From: Lysobacteraceae bacterium
Lineage (GTDB): Bacteria > Pseudomonadota > Gammaproteobacteria > Steroidobacterales > Steroidobacteraceae
DNA length: 15,003 nt
Assembly (NCBI GenBank): GCA_012516015.1
Contig: JAAYXG010000047.1
Span: 1 to 15,003, forward strand
Direction: 5' to 3'
The notes beneath the pieces are model-generated. The model ran no database searches, was not told where the DNA came from, and saw nothing but the letters and a program-made list of their open reading frames with translations. The translations under genes and the position numbers were made by a program. This document shows positions 1 through 7,741 of this stretch, in pieces. How positions within the stretch are numbered: the stretch's first letter is position 1; every line of letters starts with the position of its first letter.

Positions 1-267
1 CACGCCGCCGCAAATGCGCGGCTCGTCGCTCACGACACCTTCCACGAGCACGCGATGTCCGAGCCAGGGTGGCGTAACCGGCGCGCTGACATCGGTCTGA
101 ATGGTGAGAAAGTAGGTCTCGCCTTCGTACTCCGCGAGCCAGCAGGGCACGGTGCTCGTGTCGCGCACGATCGGGCAGGCGACGAAGTTGCGATGATTGG
201 GCGGCGGTAAGGTTGCGCAGCCGGACAGGACACCTATCAGCAGCGCCGTGCAGACCCACGTTCTCAT
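1..267 (-). CDS. Small lipoprotein of unknown function (3' end outside window)
   Basis: Only the first 89 codons lie in the window; the gene runs off the left edge. The start is an ATG whose first bases overlap the TGA of the upstream cytochrome gene (ATGA, 4-bp overlap), which fixes the start and implies translational coupling. The N-terminus is a lipoprotein signal: a short hydrophobic run and a lipobox L-S-G-C with Cys17 as the lipidated residue. The residue after the Cys is Ala rather than Asp, so by the +2 rule outer-membrane anchoring is expected. The visible mature part has three further cysteines and a GHRVLVEGVV stretch that could be a beta strand of a small beta-barrel or OB-like fold; that fold is a guess. 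I do not recognise a named family. Its position after a secreted di-haem cytochrome suggests a periplasmic or outer-membrane accessory role. Confidence 0.8.
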   Translation of the reverse strand, partial: MRTWVCTALLIGVLSGCATLPPPNHRNFVACPIVRDTSTVPCWLAEYEGETYFLTIQTDVSAPVTPPWLGHRVLVEGVVSDEPRICGGV

Positions 268-1913
268 AGCACGCTCAGGAAGCGGACCAAGTCGTCGCGC
301 TCCTGGTCCGTCAATCCGATGTTGAAGCGGCGATCGTAGAAGTCCACGAGCTCGCGCAGCGACGATGCCGAGCCGTTCACGAAGTAGGGCGCCCGTGCGG
401 CGAGGCCGCGGAACTGTTGCATCACGATCGCGCCGACATCGTTGCACTTGCCGGAGATGAGCGCGCGTCCGGGATCCTGCGTGTAGATCACGCGGCCGAG
501 GAACGGATGCGGCGGCACATCGGGCTTGCACGTGATCTTGAACAAGGGCATCTGCTCCTGCCGCGCGTTCCAAGGGTTCTGCGGCTCTTCGCGCGCCCAG
601 GGCAGATTCGTCGTACCGATATCCATCCAGCCGTTGGCGATGTCCATGCCCATCATGTGCATGCCGTGGCACGTCGCGCAGGTGCGTTTCGTCGGATTGC
701 CAAGGCCGACGGTGTTCAAGTGCATCGCATCTTTGATCCAGAAGGTACGGAACATGAAGATGTCGTGCCCGCCTGCGATCGAGCGCCGCGCTTCGCTTTC
801 GGCATTCTCTGAGGCCGGCAGTCGATGCCATTTCTCGCCGAGCGGAATGACGTAGTTCGTGATGTTGTTGCCGAGGACGCCCTCGCGCCCGTCGGCGACA
901 TTGCGCACGCCGAGGCCGGGCGGTCCATCCGGCTCCATCAGATCGCCGGCCGCGTGATCGAAAACTTGTGCCGTGTAGATCTGCTGCTCGAACTCGACGA
1001 TGCGCTCGAGCTGTTCCGGCGGGAGCCGCCCGTCGAACTGCAGATGCGTGATCGCAGCCTCGATCGCTTGCGTACCGAGCGTCGGCTGGCGCGCGTCCGC
1101 GAGCATGTTCATGCCCGAGGGCAATCCCGTATCGGGATCGCGGCTCGCCGGCAGGCCGTTCTTGCCGATGAAGGCGAACACGCCGAAGCCTTGATGCGTG
1201 AAGTACTTCGTGTTCGCCGCGACGCGCGGACGACGATAGACCGAGATCATGGGGTTCGCGCTCGCGAGTCCGTACTGCGGGTGCAGATTGCAGCCGGTCG
1301 GATCGCGCACCACTTCGATGTCGAACTCCGGATCGATGGGCGTGCCGTCGGCCGCCTTCGGCGGCCACGGCAGGAAAATGCGGAACAGTCCGCGTTCGAG
1401 CAGCAGGCTATACGATTTCGGATCGTCCGGCGGGAGATGCGGGCAATTCATGCCGTCGACCGCGGCGAAGATCGGATCCTTGCCGCCCGTCTCCCGCCAG
1501 CGTTCCTGGATCGTGGACACCGAGAGCGACATGGCATTGGCGGGCTGATGACAGCTCACGCACGCGCGTCCGTTCTCGCCGATCGGCTCGAAGAACGGAT
1601 GGCCGCGCGTGTCGATGGCGCCGGAGGTGTTCAGAATCCCGAGCACGCCGTGCTCGTTCGGATACGTGATGTAGGGCGCGAGGGGGACGCCGTCGCCTGG
1701 CTCCCACCAGCGCGTCGCCGGCGCAGTCGTTGTCGGTGTCGTCTGCGTTTCCTGCGCCTGGCGATTCTGCGCGGGCACGTGTCCCGCTACGCCGCTCGCG
1801 GTCGCGCCCGGTACATCGGCGGCATGCGCCAATGGACCAAGCGCGAGCAGCGCGAGCGGACCCCAGTGCTTACGAAAGCGGCGTGATGCTGCTTTAGAAA
1901 TCGTACTTCGCAC
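264..1913 (-). CDS. Secreted di-haem cytochrome c, cytochrome c peroxidase/MauG-like
   Basis: Probable periplasmic electron-transfer or peroxidase-like protein of 549 residues from a GTG start at 1913. That start gives a good signal peptide (basic SRRFRKHW, hydrophobic PLALLALGPL, cleavage after AHA near residue 31) and overlaps the end of the receptor gene by 20 bp. An upstream TTG at 1988 is open but adds a non-signal-like Arg-rich leader. Two covalent haem sites are visible: CVSCH at 118-122 and CATCH at 412-416. The Met-rich HMMGMD after the second could supply an axial ligand. The C-terminus (LAARAPYFVNGS near 504-515, then LVDFYDRRFNIGLT) is typical of di-haem peroxidase/MauG proteins. 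It is longer than the usual ~330-residue peroxidases, having a large insertion between the haems and four extra cysteines (157, 208, 462, 490) that may form disulphides. The size and spacing also recall di-haem oxygenases such as RoxA, so peroxidase activity is not assured. Confidence 0.85.
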   Translation of the reverse strand: MRSTISKAASRRFRKHWGPLALLALGPLAHAADVPGATASGVAGHVPAQNRQAQETQTTPTTTAPATRWWEPGDGVPLAPYITYPNEHGVLGILNTSGAIDTRGHPFFEPIGENGRACVSCHQPANAMSLSVSTIQERWRETGGKDPIFAAVDGMNCPHLPPDDPKSYSLLLERGLFRIFLPWPPKAADGTPIDPEFDIEVVRDPTGCNLHPQYGLASANPMISVYRRPRVAANTKYFTHQGFGVFAFIGKNGLPASRDPDTGLPSGMNMLADARQPTLGTQAIEAAITHLQFDGRLPPEQLERIVEFEQQIYTAQVFDHAAGDLMEPDGPPGLGVRNVADGREGVLGNNITNYVIPLGEKWHRLPASENAESEARRSIAGGHDIFMFRTFWIKDAMHLNTVGLGNPTKRTCATCHGMHMMGMDIANGWMDIGTTNLPWAREEPQNPWNARQEQMPLFKITCKPDVPPHPFLGRVIYTQDPGRALISGKCNDVGAIVMQQFRGLAARAPYFVNGSASSLRELVDFYDRRFNIGLTDQERDDLVRFLSVL

Positions 1914-4092
1914 GAATACCGTACTGCCTCGGCGCGCCGAAAATGATGCCGCCCTGTGCGCTGCTCGCGTCTTGCACCTGCGCAGCAATGTATTCCTTGT
2001 CGAACACGTTCGAGACGAATCCCTCGAGACGCAGCTGCTGCAGCGGCACCCAGGTTACGCGCACATCCGTGATCGTACGCGAAGGCACCACGGTTTGCGT
2101 ATAGCGAAACGGCGTCGAGAGCTGCTCGTCCATGTAGGACGCTTGAATGCGCGGCGTCAGCGTCGCCGAACCGATCATGAACTCGTATTCGATACCTGCC
2201 GTTGCGGTCAACTCCGGGGCGAACGGGATCGGCGAGCCTTTGGGCACCAGTCGATTGGTATTCGTCTGCGAGTCGGTCAGCATCGCGTCCTTCGTGAACT
2301 CGGTGTCGAGCGCGCTCACACCCAAATTGAAGCCGAGGCCGCCAAACCGGCCGAGCAGCTCCAGCTCTACACCGATGATTTCGGCCGGTGCGGCGTTCAG
2401 CGTGTTGGGCAACAGGATCGGCGGCGTGCCTACCGCAGTGAGCGACGAGAGTTGGATGCCGTCGTACTCGGAGTAGAAGGCGGCACCGTTCAGTCTCAGT
2501 CGACCGTCTGCGAGCGTCGTCTTCCAGCCGAGCTCCATGACTTCGTTCGTCTCGGGATCGTAGTTCGGCAAGCGCGGGTCGAGATTGATCCCGCCCGCCT
2601 TGTAGCCGCGCGAACCCGTCGCATAGAGCATCACGTCATCGTTGACGAAGAACTTCACACCCAGACGGCCCGTCGTCTCGCTCGATTCGAGGTCGGTCGT
2701 GCAAGGAAAGCAGCCCGGCGGGGGCGGCCCCGGAATCGCAAGCCGCGTGTACTCCTGGCTGTCCTCCGATCTTCTCACGCCGAGATCGAGCGCCCAACGA
2801 TCCGCAAATCTCCAGTCGATCTGACCGAAGAGCGAGATGGATTCGTTCTTGAGCACGGTGTCGATCGTCGAGTTCGATTGCACGAAGTTGACGGTGTTGC
2901 GATTGTCGCGCCAGACCTGTACCGGGCTTTCTTCTTCCATATAGAAGGCGCCGACGACCCACTGCACCGGTCCGTCGCCTCGCGAGAGCAAGTTCACTTC
3001 GCTCACGAACGTCTCGAGCTCCTGGTGCGTCTTGCCGATGCGGCCGCGATAGATCGCGGTGTTCGCGCCGCTCGTCGGCAGATCGGGCGGGACCGGCAGT
3101 GCGGTTGCGGAACGATCGCCGTCCGCCTGATCCGTCGTCTCGGCATCGAAATAGGATGCGAGCACGCGCAACTGCGTATCGGCGGGAAGATCGAAGCGTC
3201 CCTCGAGCGACGCGCGATAGCCGCGCTGATTCAGGAACGAAATGGCGTCCTCCTCGATCACGAACGGACCGGAGGAGCCGAGATCGTCGCGATTCTTGAT
3301 CGCGTTATTGCCCGTCTCGCGCTCGAAATACTCGTAGCGCAGATCGAACGTTGCGCCTTCCGTCGGTTGATAGCGCAGGGAAACACGTGCCCCGGTATCG
3401 GTGCCGCTGCCGGGTTTGCTCGGGCTCGGCCCGACGTTCTTGCTGTAGCTGCCGCGGTCGTCGTAGACGCCGGCGATGCGTACCGCCAGTGTGTCCGAGA
3501 ACGGCGCGTTCAATGCCGCCACCGTGCGGTACCAGTCGTAGTCGGCGATCGTCTGATCGATGTAGCCGGAGAAACCATCGAAGTTCGGCGCCGGCGTTCG
3601 CACGTAAATCGCACCGCCGGTCGAGTTCTGGCCGGTCAACGTACCTTGCGGTCCGCGCAGCACTTCGATTGTGTCGATGTCGTAGAACGATTGCGCGATG
3701 AACTGCTCATGCGGGATGAACATGCCGTCGATGTAGTACGCGACGCCGGGATTGGAAGTCGGTGCGGATTGCGCGATACCGACGCCGCGAATGTTGATGA
3801 ACGTCGAACGGTTGTACGTGTTGATCGCGACGCTCGGTGCCGCCTGTTGCAGATCGATCACGTTGTCTATGCCTTGCGCGGCAAGGGCGGCCGCAGTCAT
3901 GACCGTTGCCGAGGTCGGCACATCCTGAAGGCTGACGTCGCGTCGTTCCGCCGTGACGATGACTTCCTCCAATGCCGACTGCTGAGCGGTGCTCTGCGCG
4001 TACGCGGTGCCGCTCAACGCTGCTGCAACCGCGATCGAAACCAACGTTCTCGAGTGAAGCGCACGCAGGCGCGGGAACGGACCGAATGTCAT
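1894..4092 (-). CDS. TonB-dependent outer-membrane receptor
   Basis: Energy-coupled outer-membrane uptake channel, 732 residues from ATG 4092. This start is supported by a strong ribosome binding site (GGGGAG, 5 nt upstream) and by the signal peptide it opens, with basic and hydrophobic parts ending AYA-Q at residue 32. The open frame extends upstream but only through the intergenic promoter area. A TonB box-like EEVIVTA lies at about 42-48. The plug domain follows, with LRGPQGTLTGQNSTGGA at about 145-161. The remainder is a 22-strand-type barrel ending in an aromatic residue (YDF), as needed for barrel assembly. Nothing identifies the ligand. Receptors of this style are numerous in Sphingomonad- and Steroidobacter-like bacteria and often take up organic substrates rather than siderophores. 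It is first in a probable operon with the cytochrome and lipoprotein and has an FNR-type site directly upstream. Confidence 0.95.
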   Translation of the reverse strand: MTFGPFPRLRALHSRTLVSIAVAAALSGTAYAQSTAQQSALEEVIVTAERRDVSLQDVPTSATVMTAAALAAQGIDNVIDLQQAAPSVAINTYNRSTFINIRGVGIAQSAPTSNPGVAYYIDGMFIPHEQFIAQSFYDIDTIEVLRGPQGTLTGQNSTGGAIYVRTPAPNFDGFSGYIDQTIADYDWYRTVAALNAPFSDTLAVRIAGVYDDRGSYSKNVGPSPSKPGSGTDTGARVSLRYQPTEGATFDLRYEYFERETGNNAIKNRDDLGSSGPFVIEEDAISFLNQRGYRASLEGRFDLPADTQLRVLASYFDAETTDQADGDRSATALPVPPDLPTSGANTAIYRGRIGKTHQELETFVSEVNLLSRGDGPVQWVVGAFYMEEESPVQVWRDNRNTVNFVQSNSTIDTVLKNESISLFGQIDWRFADRWALDLGVRRSEDSQEYTRLAIPGPPPPGCFPCTTDLESSETTGRLGVKFFVNDDVMLYATGSRGYKAGGINLDPRLPNYDPETNEVMELGWKTTLADGRLRLNGAAFYSEYDGIQLSSLTAVGTPPILLPNTLNAAPAEIIGVELELLGRFGGLGFNLGVSALDTEFTKDAMLTDSQTNTNRLVPKGSPIPFAPELTATAGIEYEFMIGSATLTPRIQASYMDEQLSTPFRYTQTVVPSRTITDVRVTWVPLQQLRLEGFVSNVFDKEYIAAQVQDASSAQGGIIFGAPRQYGIRAKYDF

Positions 4093-4097
4093 GGATA

Positions 4098-4103
4098 CTC
4101 CCC
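4098..4103 (-). promoter_or_regulatory. Ribosome binding site of the TonB-dependent receptor
   Basis: GGGGAG on the minus strand, 5 nt before ATG 4092. It decides the receptor start against the longer open frame that extends to 4302. Confidence 0.8.
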
Positions 4104-4108
4104 GGTAT

Positions 4109-4122
4109 TTGATGTAGATCAA
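4109..4122 (-). promoter_or_regulatory. FNR/Anr/Dnr-type binding site (TTGAT-N4-ATCAA)
   Basis: The minus strand reads TTGATCTACATCAA, an exact match to the FNR/Anr/Dnr/FixK consensus half-sites TTGAT and ATCAA with the correct 4-bp spacer. It lies in the intergenic gap with its centre about 24 bp upstream of the receptor start codon. FNR-family activators usually bind near -41.5. Here that would put the transcription start inside the coding sequence, so the position fits repression, or a promoter read differently from the one proposed, better than classic activation. Occupancy is inferred from sequence only. Confidence 0.6.
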
Positions 4123-4127
4123 TTCTA
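4122..4127 (-). promoter_or_regulatory. Possible -10 element of the receptor promoter
   Basis: TAGAAT on the minus strand matches the sigma70 -10 consensus at five of six positions and directly abuts the FNR-type box. No good -35 is present at 16-19 bp upstream (TTTCCT or TCCTCC at best). If used, transcription would begin inside the FNR-type box, which suits repression by a bound regulator. Weak, sequence-only call. Confidence 0.3.
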
Positions 4128-4189
4128 GGAAGCGGTGCTCGCCCGGAGGAAACACCGAATCCGTCTGATGCCATAAGCGGTTTCGATAC

Positions 4190-5404
4190 CTACGAGTTCG
4201 ACTGCTGGGCGGAAGCGCAAATGTCCCGACGCTCCTCTGCTGAGAAGCCCAATGAGGCAAGCACCGAGTCGGTGTGCTCGCCGTACGCGGGCGGCGGGCC
4301 ATCGACGCCCGGTCCGTCTTCGCTCATGAGAAAACCCGCATTGACAATCGCCACATCGTTGCGCTCCGGAAGGCCCGGAATCTCGAGCTGAAGCTTGAGC
4401 TGCCGTTCTTCGAGCGCGGGGAGCCCGACGGCTTCCGCAACGGTGCGGACCATGCCGCACGGTAAACCCGCGGCGCTCAAGCGGCGTTCCCATTCCTCGG
4501 CGGGCGCTTGCGCGAAGATGTTCTCCAGCTCCGTGTGCATCGCAGCCGAGTGCTTACGGCGCAGATCCGGCGTGGCAAAGCGAGCGTCCTGCAACCAGTG
4601 CTCGCAGCCGAGCTCTCGTGCGAGCAATTCGAACTGCGACTGCTGAACCACACCGAGCGAAATGCTACGGCCATCGGCTGCGGTGAAGAGTCCCGAAGTC
4701 GGTTGTCCGCTGTAGCCTACGTTGCCGGTGCGTTCGGGCTGCTGTCCTGTGACGAGGTAGGGCACGACCGCCGACGTCATGAAGGCGATGCTGGCATCGA
4801 ACATCGCGACGTCGATGTATTCGCCGCGATTCTGGCGTTCGCGCCGCAGCAGCGCCGCCACGATCGCAAACGCGGCCGTTTGTCCCGTCAGCGTATCCAC
4901 GACGGGAAAGCCGACGCGCGACGGCTCATCGCCGTGTTCGCCGCCGAGCGTCATCATGCCGCTCGTCGCCTGCACGATATTGTCGATCGCTGGCCAATCG
5001 CGCCGCGGTCCGTTCTGTCCGTATCCTGAGATCGAGCAATAGACGATGCGCGGCTGTAGCGCTCGTGCCGACTCGTAGTCGAGCCCCAGCCGCTTCATGA
5101 CTCCCGGGCGAAAATTCTCGACGAGCACATCGGCCGATCGGATCAAACGGCGCGCGGCTTCGAGCGCCGGCGGATGCTTCAGATCGAGCGTCACCGACTT
5201 CTTTCCGGCGTTGACGCCGATGAATGCGGGTGCCATGCCGTCATAGCGGCGGTCGCTCCCGTAGTAGCGCAGCGCATCGCCGCGCCCCGGCGCTTCGATC
5301 TTGATGACCTCCGCGCCCAGCAAGCTGAGAAGATGTGTCGCGTAGGGACCCGCCATGACATGGCTGAAGTCGGCAACGCGGATGCCTTCAAGAGGTCGGC
5401 TCAT
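4190..5404 (-). CDS. Class III (CaiB/BaiF, formyl-CoA transferase-like) CoA-transferase
   Basis: Cytoplasmic enzyme of 404 residues, the normal length for a single-domain family III CoA-transferase, which moves CoA between two carboxylic acids through an enzyme-bound aspartyl anhydride. Family marks in order: LEGIRVADFSHVMAGPYA at the N-terminus, LLGAEVIKIEAP (29-39), DVLVENFRPGVMKRLGLDY (92-110), YGQNGP (128-133), then the catalytic Asp170 in VVDTLTG, close to the position of Asp169 in oxalate formyl-CoA transferase. RGEYIDVAMFDA follows. The start at ATG 5404 is chosen because GAAGGA (5415-5410) sits 5 nt before it and the protein then begins in the usual way; the open frame continues to 5467. 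It overlaps the DctP gene by 17 bp and is the last gene of the catabolic operon. The CoA donor and acceptor cannot be read. A racemase of the same fold is a less likely alternative, as nothing specifically points to it. Confidence 0.92.
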   Translation of the reverse strand: MSRPLEGIRVADFSHVMAGPYATHLLSLLGAEVIKIEAPGRGDALRYYGSDRRYDGMAPAFIGVNAGKKSVTLDLKHPPALEAARRLIRSADVLVENFRPGVMKRLGLDYESARALQPRIVYCSISGYGQNGPRRDWPAIDNIVQATSGMMTLGGEHGDEPSRVGFPVVDTLTGQTAAFAIVAALLRRERQNRGEYIDVAMFDASIAFMTSAVVPYLVTGQQPERTGNVGYSGQPTSGLFTAADGRSISLGVVQQSQFELLARELGCEHWLQDARFATPDLRRKHSAAMHTELENIFAQAPAEEWERRLSAAGLPCGMVRTVAEAVGLPALEERQLKLQLEIPGLPERNDVAIVNAGFLMSEDGPGVDGPPPAYGEHTDSVLASLGFSAEERRDICASAQQSNS

Positions 5405-6446
5405 TCTGATCCTTCGCGCAGTCAGGGATGTCGCCCGCGGCGATGCGTGGCGCAAGCTCGCGGGCAAGCTGAAAAGTGGTCAAGCCATCGATGTTGAAGC
5501 GGTTGAGCGAGCGGGCACGCGACTCGCCGTCGCGGATGTAGATTTCCTCGAACCGTGCACGTTCGTCGGCGGGCATCTCGAGCAACGTGAGGCCTTGCTC
5601 GCGGCCCAACTCGTAGCCTGCTCGATCCGCGGCGATCAGCTCCGCCGCGAGCGCGCGTTCCCACACTGAGATGCCGCGCGTAAGCAGCTCGCGTTGCCAG
5701 GGCTCGAGCGCGTTCCAACGCCGCGTGCCCATGGCGCGCGCCGCATAGGCGCCGCGGGGGATCTTCATTTCGGTGAAGTACTGCGCGACTTCGGCGAAGT
5801 GCAGCGACTTCAACGTATCGGCCGGCGCGACAACGCCGTCGAGCACGCCTTTGGCGAGCGCGGAGTACACCTCGCCCATCGCCATATCGACGGGGTCGGC
5901 GCCGAGATGTTTGAGCACGGCGAGCAGCTCCGACGGCGCGCGCAGACGCAGGCCTTTCAAATCCTCGAGCGTGCGCACGGGTCGATCGCGCGTTACGAGA
6001 CCCGGCAAGTTGCCGCCTTGTACGGCGAGCACGGCAAGGCCATGCAACTCGCGGCCGAACTGCGGCTCGGCGGCGACGAGGCATCGATAGAGCGCGGTCT
6101 GTTCGGCGTAAGTGTCGAGTCCGGCGTAAAAGCCGGCCTGAGTCCGCTGCAGATGTGCGCCGCCGCGTGCGTAGATCGGCGTGATCAATCCGATGTCCGC
6201 GACGCCGTGGCGCAACTCGATGAGCGAGTGCTCCGACGACAAGAGCGATCCCGACCAGTACGGTTGAATTCGCAGCCGCCCGCCGGATTCTCGCTCGACC
6301 CACTTCATCCATTGGATATCCGCGCGGCTGAACGGATGACCGGGCCCGTAGGGGCTCGCATACGTGAGCACGGTGCCGGGCCGCTGCGCTTCCGCGGCGC
6401 AGCCAGCGAGGCACACGATCGCGATCGCTGCGAGCAGACCCCTCAA
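5388..6446 (-). CDS. dctP: TRAP transporter solute-binding protein (DctP family), lipoprotein form
   Basis: Extracytoplasmic receptor that captures an organic anion for the DctQ/DctM channel; 352 residues, normal family length. It begins at a TTG codon. That start is supported by GGGAGG 6 nt upstream, a 4-bp TTGA overlap with the previous gene's stop, and the fact that it yields a clean signal with a lipobox L-A-G-C (Cys16). Family landmarks: LTYASPYGPGHPFS near 27-40, SLIELRHGVADIGL near 74-87, and GLRLRAPS near 165-172, whose Arg169 is where TRAP receptors bind the ligand carboxylate. Then GADPVDMAMGEVYSALAKGVLDG follows at 182-204. Many DctP proteins are free periplasmic proteins; a lipid-anchored one in a Gram-negative is less common. 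It is separated from dctQ/dctM by three enzyme genes. The ligand is unknown but should be a monocarboxylate-type acid feeding the CoA-transferases. Confidence 0.92.
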   Translation of the reverse strand: MRGLLAAIAIVCLAGCAAEAQRPGTVLTYASPYGPGHPFSRADIQWMKWVERESGGRLRIQPYWSGSLLSSEHSLIELRHGVADIGLITPIYARGGAHLQRTQAGFYAGLDTYAEQTALYRCLVAAEPQFGRELHGLAVLAVQGGNLPGLVTRDRPVRTLEDLKGLRLRAPSELLAVLKHLGADPVDMAMGEVYSALAKGVLDGVVAPADTLKSLHFAEVAQYFTEMKIPRGAYAARAMGTRRWNALEPWQRELLTRGISVWERALAAELIAADRAGYELGREQGLTLLEMPADERARFEEIYIRDGESRARSLNRFNIDGLTTFQLARELAPRIAAGDIPDCAKDQNEPTS

Positions 6447-7741
6447 AGCAAGCCTCCCGCACGCAGGAAGTCCGCCACGTGCTCGACCATGCGTTCATGG
6501 CTCCAGTCGGCGGCATCCACCATGTCCGCGGAGAGCATTAGCGTCGGCACGCCCGCGGCCTCGAGCGCGAGCCGCGTGAGATTCGTACCGGACTGAGACA
6601 GGCGATTGCCCGGCGGTACGAGCATCACTGCGGCGTTGATACCGCAACGGTGTGCCTCGCTCACCATCCATTCGTTCATCCACGGCGGCAGGTGCAGCAC
6701 CTCGTTCATCGAGCAGATGCGGCTTGCAAGGGCATGCAGCGGCCGGTCCTGCAGCTCGCGAATGTACTGAGGGCCCGCGAAGGGCATGTACATGGACCAC
6801 ACGAACGCCGCACCGTAACGGTCCTCGAGTGCACTGTAGAAGCCTGGGTCGTGCCACAGTCCGGCACCGATCCACATGAGTCGCAGCCGTTCCTGACCGC
6901 CTGCTCCGGAGCCGGCGGCAATGCGCTCGGCGACTTCGTCGCGGAAGCGGCGCGCGTGTGCGACCGCCCACTCCGAGCCGCGATGCCATTGCGGGATCAT
7001 CGTGTTCGGCATCTGCTCGGCGATGGAGACGGGGCAGGGGCGGGCATCGCCGATCATGCGAGCCGCCTCATCGATATATCTTTCCTGTTCGTTGATCGCC
7101 TCCATCAAGCGTACGAACCGCGCCTCGTCGAAACGCCGTCCGGTTCGCGCCTCGAGTCGTTCGATGAGCTGCCGCATCTCGGTGACGAGCAGCTCGATGC
7201 GGCGCTCTTCGTACACCGTCGACCAATCGCGGTTCGAGTGGTCGAACCATCGTGGGTCCTTGTGCAGCCAGCCTGGCGCTTCCAACGCGAAGAACTCGGT
7301 GCCGAACGCGTCCGCCCATTGGCCGAAGACGTGCTCGATGCAATCGCAAGTCAGCCGTGCGACGAGCAGTGTCGGCTTCGGCAGTCCGCCCCAAGGCGCA
7401 GTGGCGGGATCGGCATCGAGCGTGCACGCGAGCCCGAGCGAACAGTAGTGGCAGCGACTTTGCGGGTAGCCCAAGCGATCCAGCACGCCGGCGTAGCGCG
7501 TCGAGAGCTGCTTCGCCGAGATATAGGCCGACCACCATTGATTGGTGATCAGCGGAATGTCCATCGCGTGAAAGATTTCGTGCGGCGTGTCCGCCTGCGC
7601 GATCACATAGGGCTCGCCATCGTCGATGACGCGACGCTTGAGCTCGGCGACGTAACTGCGTTGGTAGGCGGTCGCGGCTGCCGTGCAGGCGAGATCTTTG
7701 CGGCTGCGTTGTCCCGTGCTACGCGCTTCGTGGCGGTTCAT
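6443..7741 (-). CDS. 2-hydroxyacyl-CoA dehydratase/benzoyl-CoA reductase-type subunit (HgdA/BcrB-like), cysteine-rich
   Basis: Cytoplasmic subunit of 432 residues from the family of (R)-2-hydroxyacyl-CoA dehydratases and ATP-dependent benzoyl-CoA reductases, which bind [4Fe-4S] clusters through cysteines and are driven by single-electron transfer from an ATPase activator. Signs: ELKRRVIDDGEPYVIAQADT (33-52), then HEIFHAMDIPLITNQWWSA (54-72), the classic N-terminal active-site segment. A cysteine group follows at 97, 100 and 106 (CHYCSLGLAC), with Cys132 and Cys134 in LTCDC. The C-terminal lobe is recognisable (GVPTLMLSADMVDA near 397-410), although its usual Cys is not evident in WSMYMPFAGPQY. 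ATG 7741 overlaps the preceding stop by 4 bp, with GGAG (7752-7749) 7 nt upstream. Its partner should be the cysteine-poor homologue encoded two genes upstream. Dehydration versus ring reduction cannot be decided from the sequence. Confidence 0.88.
   Translation of the reverse strand: MNRHEARSTGQRSRKDLACTAAATAYQRSYVAELKRRVIDDGEPYVIAQADTPHEIFHAMDIPLITNQWWSAYISAKQLSTRYAGVLDRLGYPQSRCHYCSLGLACTLDADPATAPWGGLPKPTLLVARLTCDCIEHVFGQWADAFGTEFFALEAPGWLHKDPRWFDHSNRDWSTVYEERRIELLVTEMRQLIERLEARTGRRFDEARFVRLMEAINEQERYIDEAARMIGDARPCPVSIAEQMPNTMIPQWHRGSEWAVAHARRFRDEVAERIAAGSGAGGQERLRLMWIGAGLWHDPGFYSALEDRYGAAFVWSMYMPFAGPQYIRELQDRPLHALASRICSMNEVLHLPPWMNEWMVSEAHRCGINAAVMLVPPGNRLSQSGTNLTRLALEAAGVPTLMLSADMVDAADWSHERMVEHVADFLRAGGLL
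6453..6458 (-). promoter_or_regulatory. Ribosome binding site supporting the TTG start of dctP
   Basis: GGGAGG on the minus strand, 6 nt before TTG 6446. With the TTGA overlap it supports a non-ATG start for the solute-binding lipoprotein. Confidence 0.75.

Larger units (their letters stand above)
4093..4189. other. Intergenic region between the catabolic operon and the receptor operon
   Basis: This is the only non-coding gap of note. Read on the minus strand it holds, in order: no convincing intrinsic terminator (one weak CGGTG...CACCG inverted repeat without a T-tract), a possible -10 (TAGAAT at 4127-4122), a perfect FNR-type box (4122-4109) and the receptor's ribosome binding site (4103-4098). 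The absence of a clear terminator means read-through from the upstream operon is possible. Confidence 0.6.

Noticed and set aside
825..1886. A 353-codon plus-strand frame opposite the cytochrome gene
   Set aside because: Arg-rich shadow of the di-haem cytochrome coding strand, with no recognisable domain.
1972..4128. A 718-codon open frame on the plus strand, opposite the TonB receptor
   Set aside because: It is antisense to a clearly recognisable receptor, very rich in Arg, and shows no family motif. Long antisense frames are common in GC-rich DNA.
4132..4156. CGGTG...CACCG inverted repeat as a terminator for the catabolic operon
   Set aside because: The stem is only 5 bp with a loop of about 15 nt and no T-tract, so it is too weak to call.
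4093..4302. Longer TonB receptor start at 4302
   Set aside because: It would bury the signal peptide 70 residues inside the protein and overlap the CoA-transferase end, while ATG 4092 has a strong ribosome site.
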